DNA from: Eubacteriaceae bacterium
GTDB taxonomy: Bacteria; Bacillota; Clostridia; Peptostreptococcales; Anaerovoracaceae
Reading direction: 5' to 3'
Length of the DNA: 40,744 nt
Assembly: GCA_902362435.1 (NCBI GenBank)
Contig: CABIWW010000018.1
Span: 1-40,744 of the forward strand
Below the pieces are notes generated by a model. The model was not told where the DNA came from and did no database searches. It was given only the letters and a program-made list of their open reading frames with translations. Of the stretch, positions 18,802 to 26,445 are shown piece after piece. Every line of letters begins with the position of its first letter. The stretch's first letter is position 1. The translations under genes and the position numbers were made by a program.

Positions 18802-19413
18802 TTAGCTGTCTTGATCCCGGGCTTTCATATCATCCTTTATGATCTTGTCGATCTGCTCTTTCAGCATCTTCATAGATGCTTCGTTATCTATACTGCCTCT
18901 CAGTGGTTCGCCGATGATATTGCCACTGCGGTCTACCAGATATGTAGTCGGGAAAGCGGTGATACTGTTGGCGAAATCTATAGCATCCTTCGAAGCATCA
19001 TCAAAATACAGGTTTCTGTAAAGTGCTCCCTGCTTTTCAAGAATCTTCTTTGCTTCGCTGATACTGTCACTGCTGCCGCCAAGAGTATCAGTATTGATAC
19101 CTATGACAGCACCGCCTTTTTCCATGAGCTCCTCATTGAGAGCGTTCAGCTCAGGCAGTTCTCCGACACATGGAGCACAGCTGCTGAACCAGAAATTAAC
19201 GACAGTGACTGAATTCTCCGCAAAGATATCGCTGCTTACAGAACCTCCGTCAAGATCACTGCCGGTAAATGCCGGAAAACTCTGCATGTCAGAGCCGGCA
19301 TTGCCACTGCTGGCACTGCCGCCGCAACATGCCTTGTCTTTTGAGCAGGTGCTGCAAGAGGTCAGTATAAGTATGAGCGACAGGAGCAATATTGTTGGAA
19401 GAGTTTTTTTCAT
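18802..19413 (-). CDS. TlpA-like thioredoxin-fold lipoprotein
   Basis: 203-residue extracytoplasmic thiol-disulfide protein. Lipobox LTSC gives a lipidated Cys20, soon followed by C23, C29 and C30, an unusual cysteine cluster at the anchor. The thioredoxin fold (about 50-195) has the active site CAPC (C79, C82) in VNFWFSSCAPCVGELP and the cis-Pro region ITAFPTTYLVD. AAAGGAA precedes the ATG. Lying between the Met/Cys-rich lipoprotein and msrAB, it is the likely direct reductant of MsrAB, as TlpA/Etrx-type proteins are in Neisseria PilB and pneumococcus. Confidence 0.9.
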   Translation of the reverse strand: MKKTLPTILLLSLILILTSCSTCSKDKACCGGSASSGNAGSDMQSFPAFTGSDLDGGSVSSDIFAENSVTVVNFWFSSCAPCVGELPELNALNEELMEKGGAVIGINTDTLGGSSDSISEAKKILEKQGALYRNLYFDDASKDAIDFANSITAFPTTYLVDRSGNIIGEPLRGSIDNEASMKMLKEQIDKIIKDDMKARDQDS

Positions 19414-19539
19414 AATTTATCGTTCCTTTCTTTATATTTGCGAAATCCAGTAATAACATTGTGTCGTAATATATGGAAAAAGACGTGCTGTCAGGAGACA
19501 TGACCGGCATTTACTTCATGGAGGTCATAAACAGAAGAT

Positions 19540-19821
19540 TTAATTCATATCCTTGTCTTCATCCATCATATCTTTGTCTTTCATATCCTTGTCTTCATCC
19601 ATCATGTCCTTGTCTTCGTCCATCTCTTTCATACACATACAGTCTTCAGGACACATGCCGTCTTTCATGTCAGGGCATTCACAGTCTTCTGTACACATGC
19701 CGTTTTTCATGCATGCATCGCTGCAGTTACAGCCTTCTGATGTGTCGCCGTTTGAGCATGCTGCAATGCATACAGCCATGATGAGTATCATCATCGCGAT
19801 CAGTAATTTTCGGATTTTCAT
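19540..19821 (-). CDS. small Met/Cys/Asp-rich lipoprotein
   Basis: 93-residue protein of no family I recognise. A classical signal peptide ends in lipobox IAAC (Cys22). The 72-residue mature part has 10 cysteines including the lipid-bearing one and 13 methionines. The Cys part has repeated C-x-C and CxxxxxC spacings; the C-terminal part is repeats of the type MDEDKDM. GGAGGT 9 nt upstream makes 19821 the start. It could bind metal (Cu, Zn, Cd) or be a sacrificial oxidant sink recycled by the adjacent MsrAB. The start overlaps 95 nt of the upstream polyferredoxin gene in another frame. Confidence 0.8.
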   Translation of the reverse strand: MKIRKLLIAMMILIMAVCIAACSNGDTSEGCNCSDACMKNGMCTEDCECPDMKDGMCPEDCMCMKEMDEDKDMMDEDKDMKDKDMMDEDKDMN

Positions 19822-20770
19822 TGGTATTACCTCCTTTTTGTGTTCTTGTACTACTACATTTATATTTATTCCCCTTTGAAGTCTGAGCCTGTAAATTATC
19901 ATGTCCCGGTTTCAGACTGTATCTGTAGGATATCGCGTCTGCAGGACAGTTCCTGATACATACTCCGCACCGTATACACTCGTTATGATCGGGAGCTTTG
20001 GTGACATCGACATCCATATCGCATACATCGGCACATATACCGCATGAAACACATTTATCCCTGTCTACACTGATACTAAGCAGCGATATCCTGTTGAACA
20101 GTGCATAAAATGCTCCGAGCGGACACAGCCATTTGCAGAACGGTCGGTAAAATATGATGCTCAGTATTATCACCATGAGCAGTATGCTCGCCTTCCATGT
20201 GAACAGCCTCCCAAGAGCCGCCCTGATGCTGCTGTCTGCCAATGCAAGAGGGACGGCGCCCTCCAGCACACCCTGCGGACATATATATTTACAGAAATAC
20301 GGATCACCTAGTCCTGCCGCGTTCGCTATGACTGCCGGCAGCAGGAAAACAGCAGCAAGAAGGATCACATATTTGAAATAACGTAAAGGCTTAAGTTTTT
20401 CAGTGGAAAGTTTTCTTGACGGCACTTTGTGAAGCAGTTCCTGAAACCAGCCGAAAGGGCACAGGAATCCGCATATGAAACGCCCCAGAAATACTCCAAT
20501 CAAAACGAGAAAACCTGTCACGTAAAAAGAGAAAGAAAACCTTGAAGAACCGGAAACGGCCTGCAGCGCACCTATGGGGCAAGCTCCCGATGCAGCAGGA
20601 CATGAATAGCAGTTCAGACCGGGCAGACATACTTTTTTCAAACTGCCCGTGTAGAGCCTTCCGACCGGTATGTTCGTCAGGAACGGGTTTGAGAAAAAAG
20701 TCGCTGCGGCCTGCAGCCATATCCTTGCTGATGAGATCCTGCCGGAAAGAGAACGTTTTTTACTAACCAA
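19727..20770 (-). CDS. NapH-like membrane polyferredoxin (4Fe-4S protein)
   Basis: 347-residue integral membrane iron-sulfur protein with about five hydrophobic segments. It has an N-terminal cysteine group (CLPGLNCYSC, then GACPIGAL), three CxxxCP-type motifs at membrane edges (CGFLCPFGW, CKYICPQG, CKWLCPLGA), and two ferredoxin motifs (CVSCGICADVC, CIRCGVCIRNC) near residues 240-285. Likely moves electrons through or along the membrane. It starts at TTG 20770 with GGAG upstream, 8 nt inside the preceding small gene. A hydrophilic tail of about 60 residues past the last cluster runs 95 nt into the next gene. Confidence 0.85.
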   Translation of the reverse strand: MVSKKRSLSGRISSARIWLQAAATFFSNPFLTNIPVGRLYTGSLKKVCLPGLNCYSCPAASGACPIGALQAVSGSSRFSFSFYVTGFLVLIGVFLGRFICGFLCPFGWFQELLHKVPSRKLSTEKLKPLRYFKYVILLAAVFLLPAVIANAAGLGDPYFCKYICPQGVLEGAVPLALADSSIRAALGRLFTWKASILLMVIILSIIFYRPFCKWLCPLGAFYALFNRISLLSISVDRDKCVSCGICADVCDMDVDVTKAPDHNECIRCGVCIRNCPADAISYRYSLKPGHDNLQAQTSKGNKYKCSSTRTQKGGNTNENPKITDRDDDTHHGCMHCSMLKRRHIRRL

Positions 20771-20909
20771 TACCTATACACTCCAGACATATTTTAACAG
20801 CCTTGTTGAATACATAGCCGATCTCTTCCCTCCATATACCGAAAATCACCATCAGGCTGCCCGCTGCAAGCATCAGAATGCGAATAGCCGTTTTTCTTTC
20901 GATTCTCAT
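20763..20909 (-). CDS. 48-residue CXXC membrane peptide (CD1871A-like)
   Basis: One transmembrane helix (about residues 9-25) follows a basic N-terminus; the C-terminus ends ICLECIGIG, with the CXXC at 41-44. From memory this matches the small CD1871A-type CXXC family found beside 4Fe-4S membrane proteins in Clostridia. GAGGTGA lies 6 nt before the ATG at 20909. It overlaps the TTG start of the polyferredoxin by 8 nt, so translation is coupled. First gene of the Msr operon. Likely partner of the polyferredoxin, offering a thiol pair or cluster ligands. Confidence 0.82.
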   Translation of the reverse strand: MRIERKTAIRILMLAAGSLMVIFGIWREEIGYVFNKAVKICLECIGIG

Positions 20910-20936
20910 AAAATCACCTCTCTTTTGGGGTACATG

Positions 20937-20952
20937 ATACTACAAGTGGTAT
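20937..20952. promoter_or_regulatory. candidate operator between the divergent operons
   Basis: ATACTAC and GTGGTAT form a 7-2-7 inverted repeat with one T-G mismatch, 28 bp upstream of the CXXC peptide gene and inside its probable promoter (minus-strand TTAACA, 18-nt spacer, TAGTAT). It is a plausible site for the divergently encoded response regulator. Confidence 0.35.
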
Positions 20953-21010
20953 AAAATCTTTGTTAAGAAATGGCCAGCGTTACGAATTTTCTGGTTTTTA
21001 TGATTTTTTT

Positions 21011-21019
21011 TGCTATAAT
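21011..21019 (+). promoter_or_regulatory. extended -10 promoter of the two-component genes
   Basis: TGCTATAAT is a perfect -10 with the TG extension, 42 bp before the response regulator start. No good -35 is seen 17 bp upstream, which fits an extended -10 or activated promoter. GGAAGGAGA precedes the ATG. Confidence 0.6.
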
Positions 21020-21060
21020 GATAAAAAACCGGCAAGAGGCAGTAGGGAAGGAGAGCAGTT

Positions 21061-21738
21061 ATGAAGCTTTTGATTGTAGAGGATGAAAAGGCCTTCTGTG
21101 ACAGGATAGCGAAAAGCCTGCGCAAGGCGGGATATGAGGTCGATATGTGCCACGACGGCAGCTCTGCTGCTGAATATATGATCAGCGGCGATTACGATCT
21201 GATACTGCTTGATCTGAATCTTCCGGATACCGACGGTATGGAACTCCTTCGTCATATGCGTTCCTGCGACAATGAGACTGGCGTCCTGATCATCTCTGCA
21301 AGAAGCCAGATCGCCGACAAGGTCGAAGGGCTGGATTCAGGAGCCAGTGACTATCTGGTCAAGCCTTTTCATCTGGATGAGATGAAAGCGCGTATAAGAA
21401 GCCTGACAAGACGCAGATTCATACAGAATGACGTCAGTCTTTTCTGCGGCAGACTCTGTTTTGATACAAAGGGAAGAACAGCATATGCAGACGGGAAAGC
21501 GATAGGTCTCACACGCAAGGAGACGGGAATACTGGAATACCTCATGCTCAACCAGGGCAGACCTGTGAGTCAGGAAGAACTCATCGAGCATGTATGGGAC
21601 GGCAGTGTAGATAATTTCAGCAATTCGATACGTGTGCACATGTCATCGCTGAGGAAAAAACTCAAGGGAGAACTTGGGTACGATCCCATCCGAAATCGTA
21701 TAGGTGAAGGTTATCAGATCGGAGGAGACGAGAGATGA
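21061..21738 (+). CDS. OmpR-family response regulator
   Basis: 225 residues. Receiver domain: acidic pair EDE at 7-9, phosphoacceptor Asp51 in LLDLNLPDTDG, Ser in IISARS, Lys in LVKPFH. Winged-helix output domain with TRKETGILEYLM and NSIRVHMSSLRKKL. Divergent from the Msr/polyferredoxin operon with 151 bp between the starts, so it probably controls that operon. The kinase gene overlaps by 4 nt. Confidence 0.93.
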   Translation: MKLLIVEDEKAFCDRIAKSLRKAGYEVDMCHDGSSAAEYMISGDYDLILLDLNLPDTDGMELLRHMRSCDNETGVLIISARSQIADKVEGLDSGASDYLVKPFHLDEMKARIRSLTRRRFIQNDVSLFCGRLCFDTKGRTAYADGKAIGLTRKETGILEYLMLNQGRPVSQEELIEHVWDGSVDNFSNSIRVHMSSLRKKLKGELGYDPIRNRIGEGYQIGGDER

Positions 21739-22871
21739 AAAAAATATCGCTCAGATGGCGTATGACCCTGATGAGTCTGATCATAGTCATAATCACATGC
21801 GTATCGATGAAAATCGCCATATGCAGCTCCGGAACGGCGCAGATCACAGAACTGGGGGATTATGTACTGGATTTTACCGCAGGATACAGTGAAGAAAAAG
21901 TTTCAGATACATCAGAGTACATCAGACAGTTCGAGGAACAGTTTACAGAAGAGCTTGCCATGGTCAGATCGCATTTCTGCATGTACAACTGGCTGATCAC
22001 AGGAACAGTAATTATCATAAGCGGTCTTGTTGTCTTTTTTGTCAGCAGACGTTCCCTCGAACCTCTGAAGAGGTTTTCCGGACAGCTTGGAGAGATCCGT
22101 ATGGAGAACATAGCAGATATGCGGATAAAAGAAGATAATGTCGCCGAGTTCGCATTGCTGAGCAGATCTCTCAACGATATGCTGGACAGGATATCGCATG
22201 CTTTTGAAGCGCAGCATCAGTTCACCGCCAATGCGGCGCATGAGCTCCGGACACCTTTGTCGCTTATGCAGAGTCAGATGGATCTTTATGTCGAGGAAAA
22301 CCAGGACGTATCGGAAAAGACAGCCGAAACTATAGCGATGATAAGAGAACAGACTGAGCGACTGTCAGACATGGTCAGGATACTGCTGGATATGAGCGAA
22401 CTGCAGACGGTCCCCTGCAGCGATACGATAAGTCTCGGACCTATGATAGAGGAAGTGATCGCTGACCTTTCATCGATGGCAGAAGAAGAAAACATAACGC
22501 TGGAGCAGTCAGGTGAAAGTGCCGATATAAAGGGCAGCGACATACTTATCTATCGTGTCTTTTTCAATCTGGTTGAAAATGCCATCAAATACAACAAAAA
22601 AGGAGGAAAGGTATCAGTCGAGACTTCTTTACATGCAGGGAAAGTTCGTATTTATATTTCAGATACAGGATATGGTATTCCTGATGAATTCAGAAATAAT
22701 ATCTTTCAGCCGTTCTTCCGCATCGATAAATCGCAAAATCGCTCACTTGGCGGTGTAGGACTGGGGCTTTCCCTGGTCTGGGAAATCATTAATCTCCATG
22801 GAGGCAAGGTAGAAGTCATGGAGAGCTCCGAAAGGGGAACTGTGATACTCCTCGAATTTTCCAGCATCTGA
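21735..22871 (+). CDS. sensor histidine kinase
   Basis: 378 residues. Two transmembrane segments (about 10-30 and 85-105) flank a short extracytoplasmic loop of about 55 residues. A HAMP-like linker follows, then HisKA with H169 in NAAHELRTPLSL, and an ATPase domain with N-box NLVENAIKYN, SDTGYGIP and GVGLGLSL. The short loop suggests sensing of membrane or redox state and not a large ligand; this is inference. Cysteines near the membrane (C22, C29) could be redox-active. Partner of the upstream response regulator. Confidence 0.92.
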   Translation: MKKISLRWRMTLMSLIIVIITCVSMKIAICSSGTAQITELGDYVLDFTAGYSEEKVSDTSEYIRQFEEQFTEELAMVRSHFCMYNWLITGTVIIISGLVVFFVSRRSLEPLKRFSGQLGEIRMENIADMRIKEDNVAEFALLSRSLNDMLDRISHAFEAQHQFTANAAHELRTPLSLMQSQMDLYVEENQDVSEKTAETIAMIREQTERLSDMVRILLDMSELQTVPCSDTISLGPMIEEVIADLSSMAEEENITLEQSGESADIKGSDILIYRVFFNLVENAIKYNKKGGKVSVETSLHAGKVRIYISDTGYGIPDEFRNNIFQPFFRIDKSQNRSLGGVGLGLSLVWEIINLHGGKVEVMESSERGTVILLEFSSI

Positions 22872-22920
22872 AGATGACCGGAAAACCGGTATGCATCACT
22901 GAAGCATACAGATCCCCGGG

Positions 22921-24189
22921 CTATTTGTTTTCAGTATACCTCCTGACGATGATGCTAGAGTTCTGACCGCCGAAGCCGAGGGCATTAGACATAGCGACGT
23001 CGATCTTTGCCTTTCGAGGGCCCTCAGTCACGAAATCGAGATCGCATTTCGGATCAGGAGTCGTGTAGTTCAGAGTCGGAGGCAGTATGCCTGTCTCGAT
23101 CGCCTTGATGCATGCGATCACTTCCGTGATGCCGCCAGCACCCATCAGATGACCCGTATTGCCCTTTGTCGAGCTGACAGGCGGGATCTTCACCTTGAGT
23201 TCGGCAGGCATCTCGCTTTCAGGATCGCTCCATCCGAACAGCGTCTTGATAGCGAGCACTTCGACAGGGTCGCCGACCGGAGTAGATGTTCCGTGAGCGT
23301 TTATATAGTCTATATCCTCAGGTGAAAGACCTGCTTTTTTAAGAGCGCTCGTCATGCATGCTACTGCGCCGCTGCCGTCAGGTCTCGGCGACGTCACATG
23401 ATATGCGTCAGTGTTGTTGCCGTATCCCGCGAGACTGCAGATGATCTTTGCACCTCTTTTTTTTGCGTGTTCCTCGGTTTCAAGCACGATGGCTCCGCCG
23501 CCTTCTCCCATCACGAATCCGTCGCGGTCCGCATCGAACGGTCTGCATGCGGTTTTCGGATCGGGATTTTTGGAAAGCGCTTTGGCCTGTGCGAGTGTTG
23601 ACATTATGATAGGGCAGTGCGAGCTTTCGCCGCTGGCTACCAGCATCACATCAGCTTCTCCCGAATTGAGGAGCATCGCTGCTATGCATATCGCATCTCC
23701 TCCTGAGGAGCATGCGGTGCTCACTGTGAAGCTCGGTCCGTGTATGCCGTATGCTATCGCGATCTGCGCAGCACCCAGATTCCCCAGTATCTTAGGCAGG
23801 AAGCGCGGGCTGACTTTCTTCTTTCCTTCGACGTACGCCTGCTCAGTGTCGGCTATCTCCGAAGTGCCGTTGAGCGCGGTAGCCATCACGATGCCTACTC
23901 TGTCCGATTCGGCGTCTATATCTATGCCGCTCTGTTCGATCGCTTCCTTTGCAGAAGCAAAGGCGTACTGTATGAAAGTGCCTGTTTCCTTAGCCAGTTT
24001 AGGTGACATGTAGTTCTTAGGTTCAAAATCCTTGACCTCGCCGGCTATTGTGATAGGGACATTCTCATCGCTGAACTTCGTGATCTTCTCGATCCCGCAT
24101 TTCATATCAACGATCCCCTGCCAGTATTCATCGACACCGATACCTACAGGTGTCACAGCCCCAAGGCCTGTAATTACCAAGTTTTTCAT
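22921..24189 (-). CDS. FabF-like beta-ketoacyl-ACP synthase
   Basis: 422-residue condensing enzyme of the KAS II type. The catalytic triad is complete: Cys160 in VSTACSSGGDA, His in NAHGTSTPVGD and His in KGNTGHLMGAGG. GGGAGG precedes the ATG. It stands alone, with no acyl carrier protein, reductase or other fab gene nearby. The Cys loop CSSGG and the following SSHCPIIMSTLAQAKALS differ from the TACATG and TPMGIAGF-like stretches of textbook FabF. It may be a second, specialised KAS, so I leave out the symbol. Confidence 0.9.
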   Translation of the reverse strand: MKNLVITGLGAVTPVGIGVDEYWQGIVDMKCGIEKITKFSDENVPITIAGEVKDFEPKNYMSPKLAKETGTFIQYAFASAKEAIEQSGIDIDAESDRVGIVMATALNGTSEIADTEQAYVEGKKKVSPRFLPKILGNLGAAQIAIAYGIHGPSFTVSTACSSGGDAICIAAMLLNSGEADVMLVASGESSHCPIIMSTLAQAKALSKNPDPKTACRPFDADRDGFVMGEGGGAIVLETEEHAKKRGAKIICSLAGYGNNTDAYHVTSPRPDGSGAVACMTSALKKAGLSPEDIDYINAHGTSTPVGDPVEVLAIKTLFGWSDPESEMPAELKVKIPPVSSTKGNTGHLMGAGGITEVIACIKAIETGILPPTLNYTTPDPKCDLDFVTEGPRKAKIDVAMSNALGFGGQNSSIIVRRYTENK

Positions 24190-24275
24190 TTTGTATAAAA
24201 CCTCCCCAAATCATGCCAATTATTTGTATTTTATCACAGACACCGTTAAAAGTCATCTTTAATTTGGGAATTTTG

Positions 24276-24304
24276 TTGACACGATAGCAGGCATTGGATA
24301 TCAT
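24276..24304 (+). promoter_or_regulatory. sigma-A promoter of the DUF896 gene
   Basis: TTGACA at 24276-24281, 17-nt spacer, TATCAT at 24299-24304; 30 bp before the start codon. Confidence 0.65.
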
Positions 24305-24334
24305 TTAAGGTATAAATCATACGGAGGCGATACT

Positions 24335-24589
24335 ATGCTGAAAAAAGAGAAAATAGACAGGATCAACCACCTTGCTAAAAAATCAAAAGGTGAGGAAGGG
24401 CTGACTGAAGAAGAGAAAAAAGAGCAGGAGCAGCTCAGAAAAGAATACATAGAGAAGTTCAGAGAGCATTTCAAGGGTCACTTAAGCAGAGTGAAATTCG
24501 TAGAGGACCTGTCAGAGGAAGAGCTGGCGAAGATCCAGAAGGAAAATGCCCAGATCCAGAAAGAAAGAGAGAAAAACGGACAAAATTAG
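24335..24589 (+). CDS. DUF896 family protein (YnzC-like)
   Basis: 84-residue cytoplasmic helical protein. The opening LKKEKIDRINHLAKKSK, the GLTEEEKKEQEQLRKEYIEKFR helix pair and the loop before LSRVKFVED match the DUF896/YnzC family, which forms a two-helix hairpin. In Bacillus a member sits in the SOS regulon but its biochemical role is not established. Strong GGAGG site before the ATG, own promoter and own terminator, so it is a single-gene unit. Confidence 0.88.
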   Translation: MLKKEKIDRINHLAKKSKGEEGLTEEEKKEQEQLRKEYIEKFREHFKGHLSRVKFVEDLSEEELAKIQKENAQIQKEREKNGQN

Positions 24590-24599
24590 TTTGTTTACG

Positions 24600-24636
24600 A
24601 CAGCGGGAAGCATCACGTTTCTCGCTGTTTTTATTT
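24600..24636 (+). terminator. Rho-independent terminator after the DUF896 gene
   Basis: ACAGCGGGAA (24600-24609) pairs with TTCTCGCTGT (24619-24628), one G-U wobble, 9-nt loop, then TTTATTTTAT. Confidence 0.85.
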
Positions 24637-24687
24637 TATCATCAAAGCAGCAAAGTCCCGCACGCAGCAGGGGGAAAGCAGGGGAAT

Positions 24688-25143
24688 ATGGAAAAGAGAT
24701 ATATTAAATGGATCCTCATAACGGCAGCAGTCTGCATAATTGGACTGGCCCTGACGGGAGCTGCCGGTACACATGAGGCAAGGACGGTGAAAAAACTGCT
24801 GGAAAAGCGCAGCGCAGTGATGGAAAGCGTGCTGTTCGGGGAGATAACGTACGAGGAAGGAGAAAAGCAGCTCCGGCAGATCGAAACGGGAAGACTTTAC
24901 ACAAAAGACATCAGCGCGCTCAGGGAATACGAGGATACAGATCTTGAGCGCATCAGAAAAATGGACATCGTCAGCATCGAGAAAAAGAGCCGGATCTACG
25001 ACCGCATGACGTTTTGCATAAAGATCGACTGGACGATAGCCGGCATGGACGGAGTCGAAAACATCACGCGCGAATACCTCGCAGGAGTCGATGTCAGCAA
25101 CGGCGACTACAGGCTCATATCCTTTGAAATCCGGGGAGAATGA
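24688..25143 (+). CDS. unknown exported or membrane-anchored protein
   Basis: 151 residues of no recognised family. One hydrophobic segment at about residues 9-27 acts as signal anchor or signal peptide, with no lipobox Cys. The outside part begins with a charged helical stretch (ARTVKKLLEKRSAVMESVLFGEITYEEGEKQLRQIE-like) and ends in beta-type sequence. An AGGGGAAT site precedes the ATG. It lies between the DUF896 terminator and the iscS promoter, so it is probably transcribed alone or by read-through. Function unknown. Confidence 0.75.
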   Translation: MEKRYIKWILITAAVCIIGLALTGAAGTHEARTVKKLLEKRSAVMESVLFGEITYEEGEKQLRQIETGRLYTKDISALREYEDTDLERIRKMDIVSIEKKSRIYDRMTFCIKIDWTIAGMDGVENITREYLAGVDVSNGDYRLISFEIRGE

Positions 25144-25197
25144 TTATTACCTACTAAATTCATAGGAAAAATTTCATTTTATGCCCGAAACGTATTG

Positions 25198-25221
25198 CAA
25201 TCTTCATTAAATTGGTATAAT
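25198..25221 (+). promoter_or_regulatory. extended -10 promoter of the iscS-iscU-mnmA operon
   Basis: TGGTATAAT gives a perfect -10 (25216-25221) with a near-TG extension; TTGCAA lies 15 bp upstream and is a weak -35. 50 bp before the iscS ATG. Confidence 0.55.
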
Positions 25222-25271
25222 ATAGTCCCAGAAAAAAACGTACATAAATTTTTATATAAAGGAGTTTTATC

Positions 25272-26441
25272 ATGAAACAGGTATATCTTGATTATTCGGC
25301 AACAACACCTGTTAAAGAAGAGGTAGTCAGGGAGATGCTGCCGTTCTTCACGGAACGTTACGGCAACCCGTCCAGTCTCTATTCAGTAGGCCTGGATGCG
25401 AAGGCCGGACTCGATGAAGCGAGAGCAAGGGTAGCAGGGCTTATCAATGCTGAGCCCAAGGAGATCTTCTTCACTTCGTGCGGCACCGAATCGGACAACT
25501 GGGTCCTGGAAGGGACTGCAAACGCACTGAAAAACAAGGGCAGACATATAATCACCAGCAGGATAGAGCACCACGCGATACTGCACACGTGCGAATATCT
25601 CGAAAAGCTGGGATTTGAAATAACTTATCTCGACGTTGACGGCGACGGTTTCGTATCGCCGGAAGCGCTCGAAAAAGCTATCAGAAAAGACACGATCCTC
25701 GTGAGCATAATGATGGTCAACAACGAGATCGGCACTATCGAACCGATCAAGGAGCTTGCGGCAGTTGCAAAGGCGCACGGCGTGCTTTTCCATACGGACG
25801 CTGTACAGGGTCTGGGCAATGTGCCTATCGACGTGAAAGATCTGGGAGTCGACTTCCTCTCGATGTCGGCACACAAAATATACGGACCGAAGGGCGTAGG
25901 CGCGCTTTACATGAGAAAGGGCGTGAGGATAACGAACTTCATGCACGGAGGAGCTCAGGAGACGAAGCGAAGAGCAGGTACCGAGAATCTGGCGGGCATC
26001 GCGGGGTTCGGAAAGGCTGCGGAGCTTGCGGCTGCGAACCTGGAGCAGCACATCGAGCACAGCACGAAGCTCAGGAACTATTTCTGGGAGCAGATAGAGG
26101 CGAACATCTCAGGCGTGACGCTGAACGGCTCGCGCGAAAAGAGACACCCGGGCAATCTGAACGTGTCGTTCGACTATATAGAGGGTGAATCGATACTGCT
26201 GATGCTGGATGCATTCGGGATCAGCATTTCGACCGGCTCGGCATGCTCGTCAAAATCGCTCGTTCCGTCGCACGTGCTCGAGGCGATAGGGATCTCGATA
26301 ACTAAGATGAACGGCACCGTGAGATTCACGGTAGGCGACTTCACTACGAAGGAAGATATAGATTATGTTGTTGAAACACTGGTAAAAGTCGTGGCACGAC
26401 TCAGAGAATTATCCCCGGTAACGGGACAGGAAGGATGGTAG
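25272..26441 (+). CDS. iscS: cysteine desulfurase (IscS/NifS)
   Basis: 389-residue PLP enzyme that takes sulfur from cysteine as a persulfide for Fe-S clusters and tRNA thiolation. Family opening YLDYSATTPVKEEV; PLP lysine K202 in SAHKIYGPKGVGALY with HTDAVQ before it; persulfide Cys325 in STGSACSSKSLVPSHVL. AAGGAG precedes the ATG. Followed by the scaffold gene iscU after 4 bp and then by mnmA, so the two sulfur acceptors are encoded with the donor. Clostridial annotations often call this NifS. Confidence 0.96.
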   Translation: MKQVYLDYSATTPVKEEVVREMLPFFTERYGNPSSLYSVGLDAKAGLDEARARVAGLINAEPKEIFFTSCGTESDNWVLEGTANALKNKGRHIITSRIEHHAILHTCEYLEKLGFEITYLDVDGDGFVSPEALEKAIRKDTILVSIMMVNNEIGTIEPIKELAAVAKAHGVLFHTDAVQGLGNVPIDVKDLGVDFLSMSAHKIYGPKGVGALYMRKGVRITNFMHGGAQETKRRAGTENLAGIAGFGKAAELAAANLEQHIEHSTKLRNYFWEQIEANISGVTLNGSREKRHPGNLNVSFDYIEGESILLMLDAFGISISTGSACSSKSLVPSHVLEAIGISITKMNGTVRFTVGDFTTKEDIDYVVETLVKVVARLRELSPVTGQEGW

Positions 26442-26445
26442 AAAC

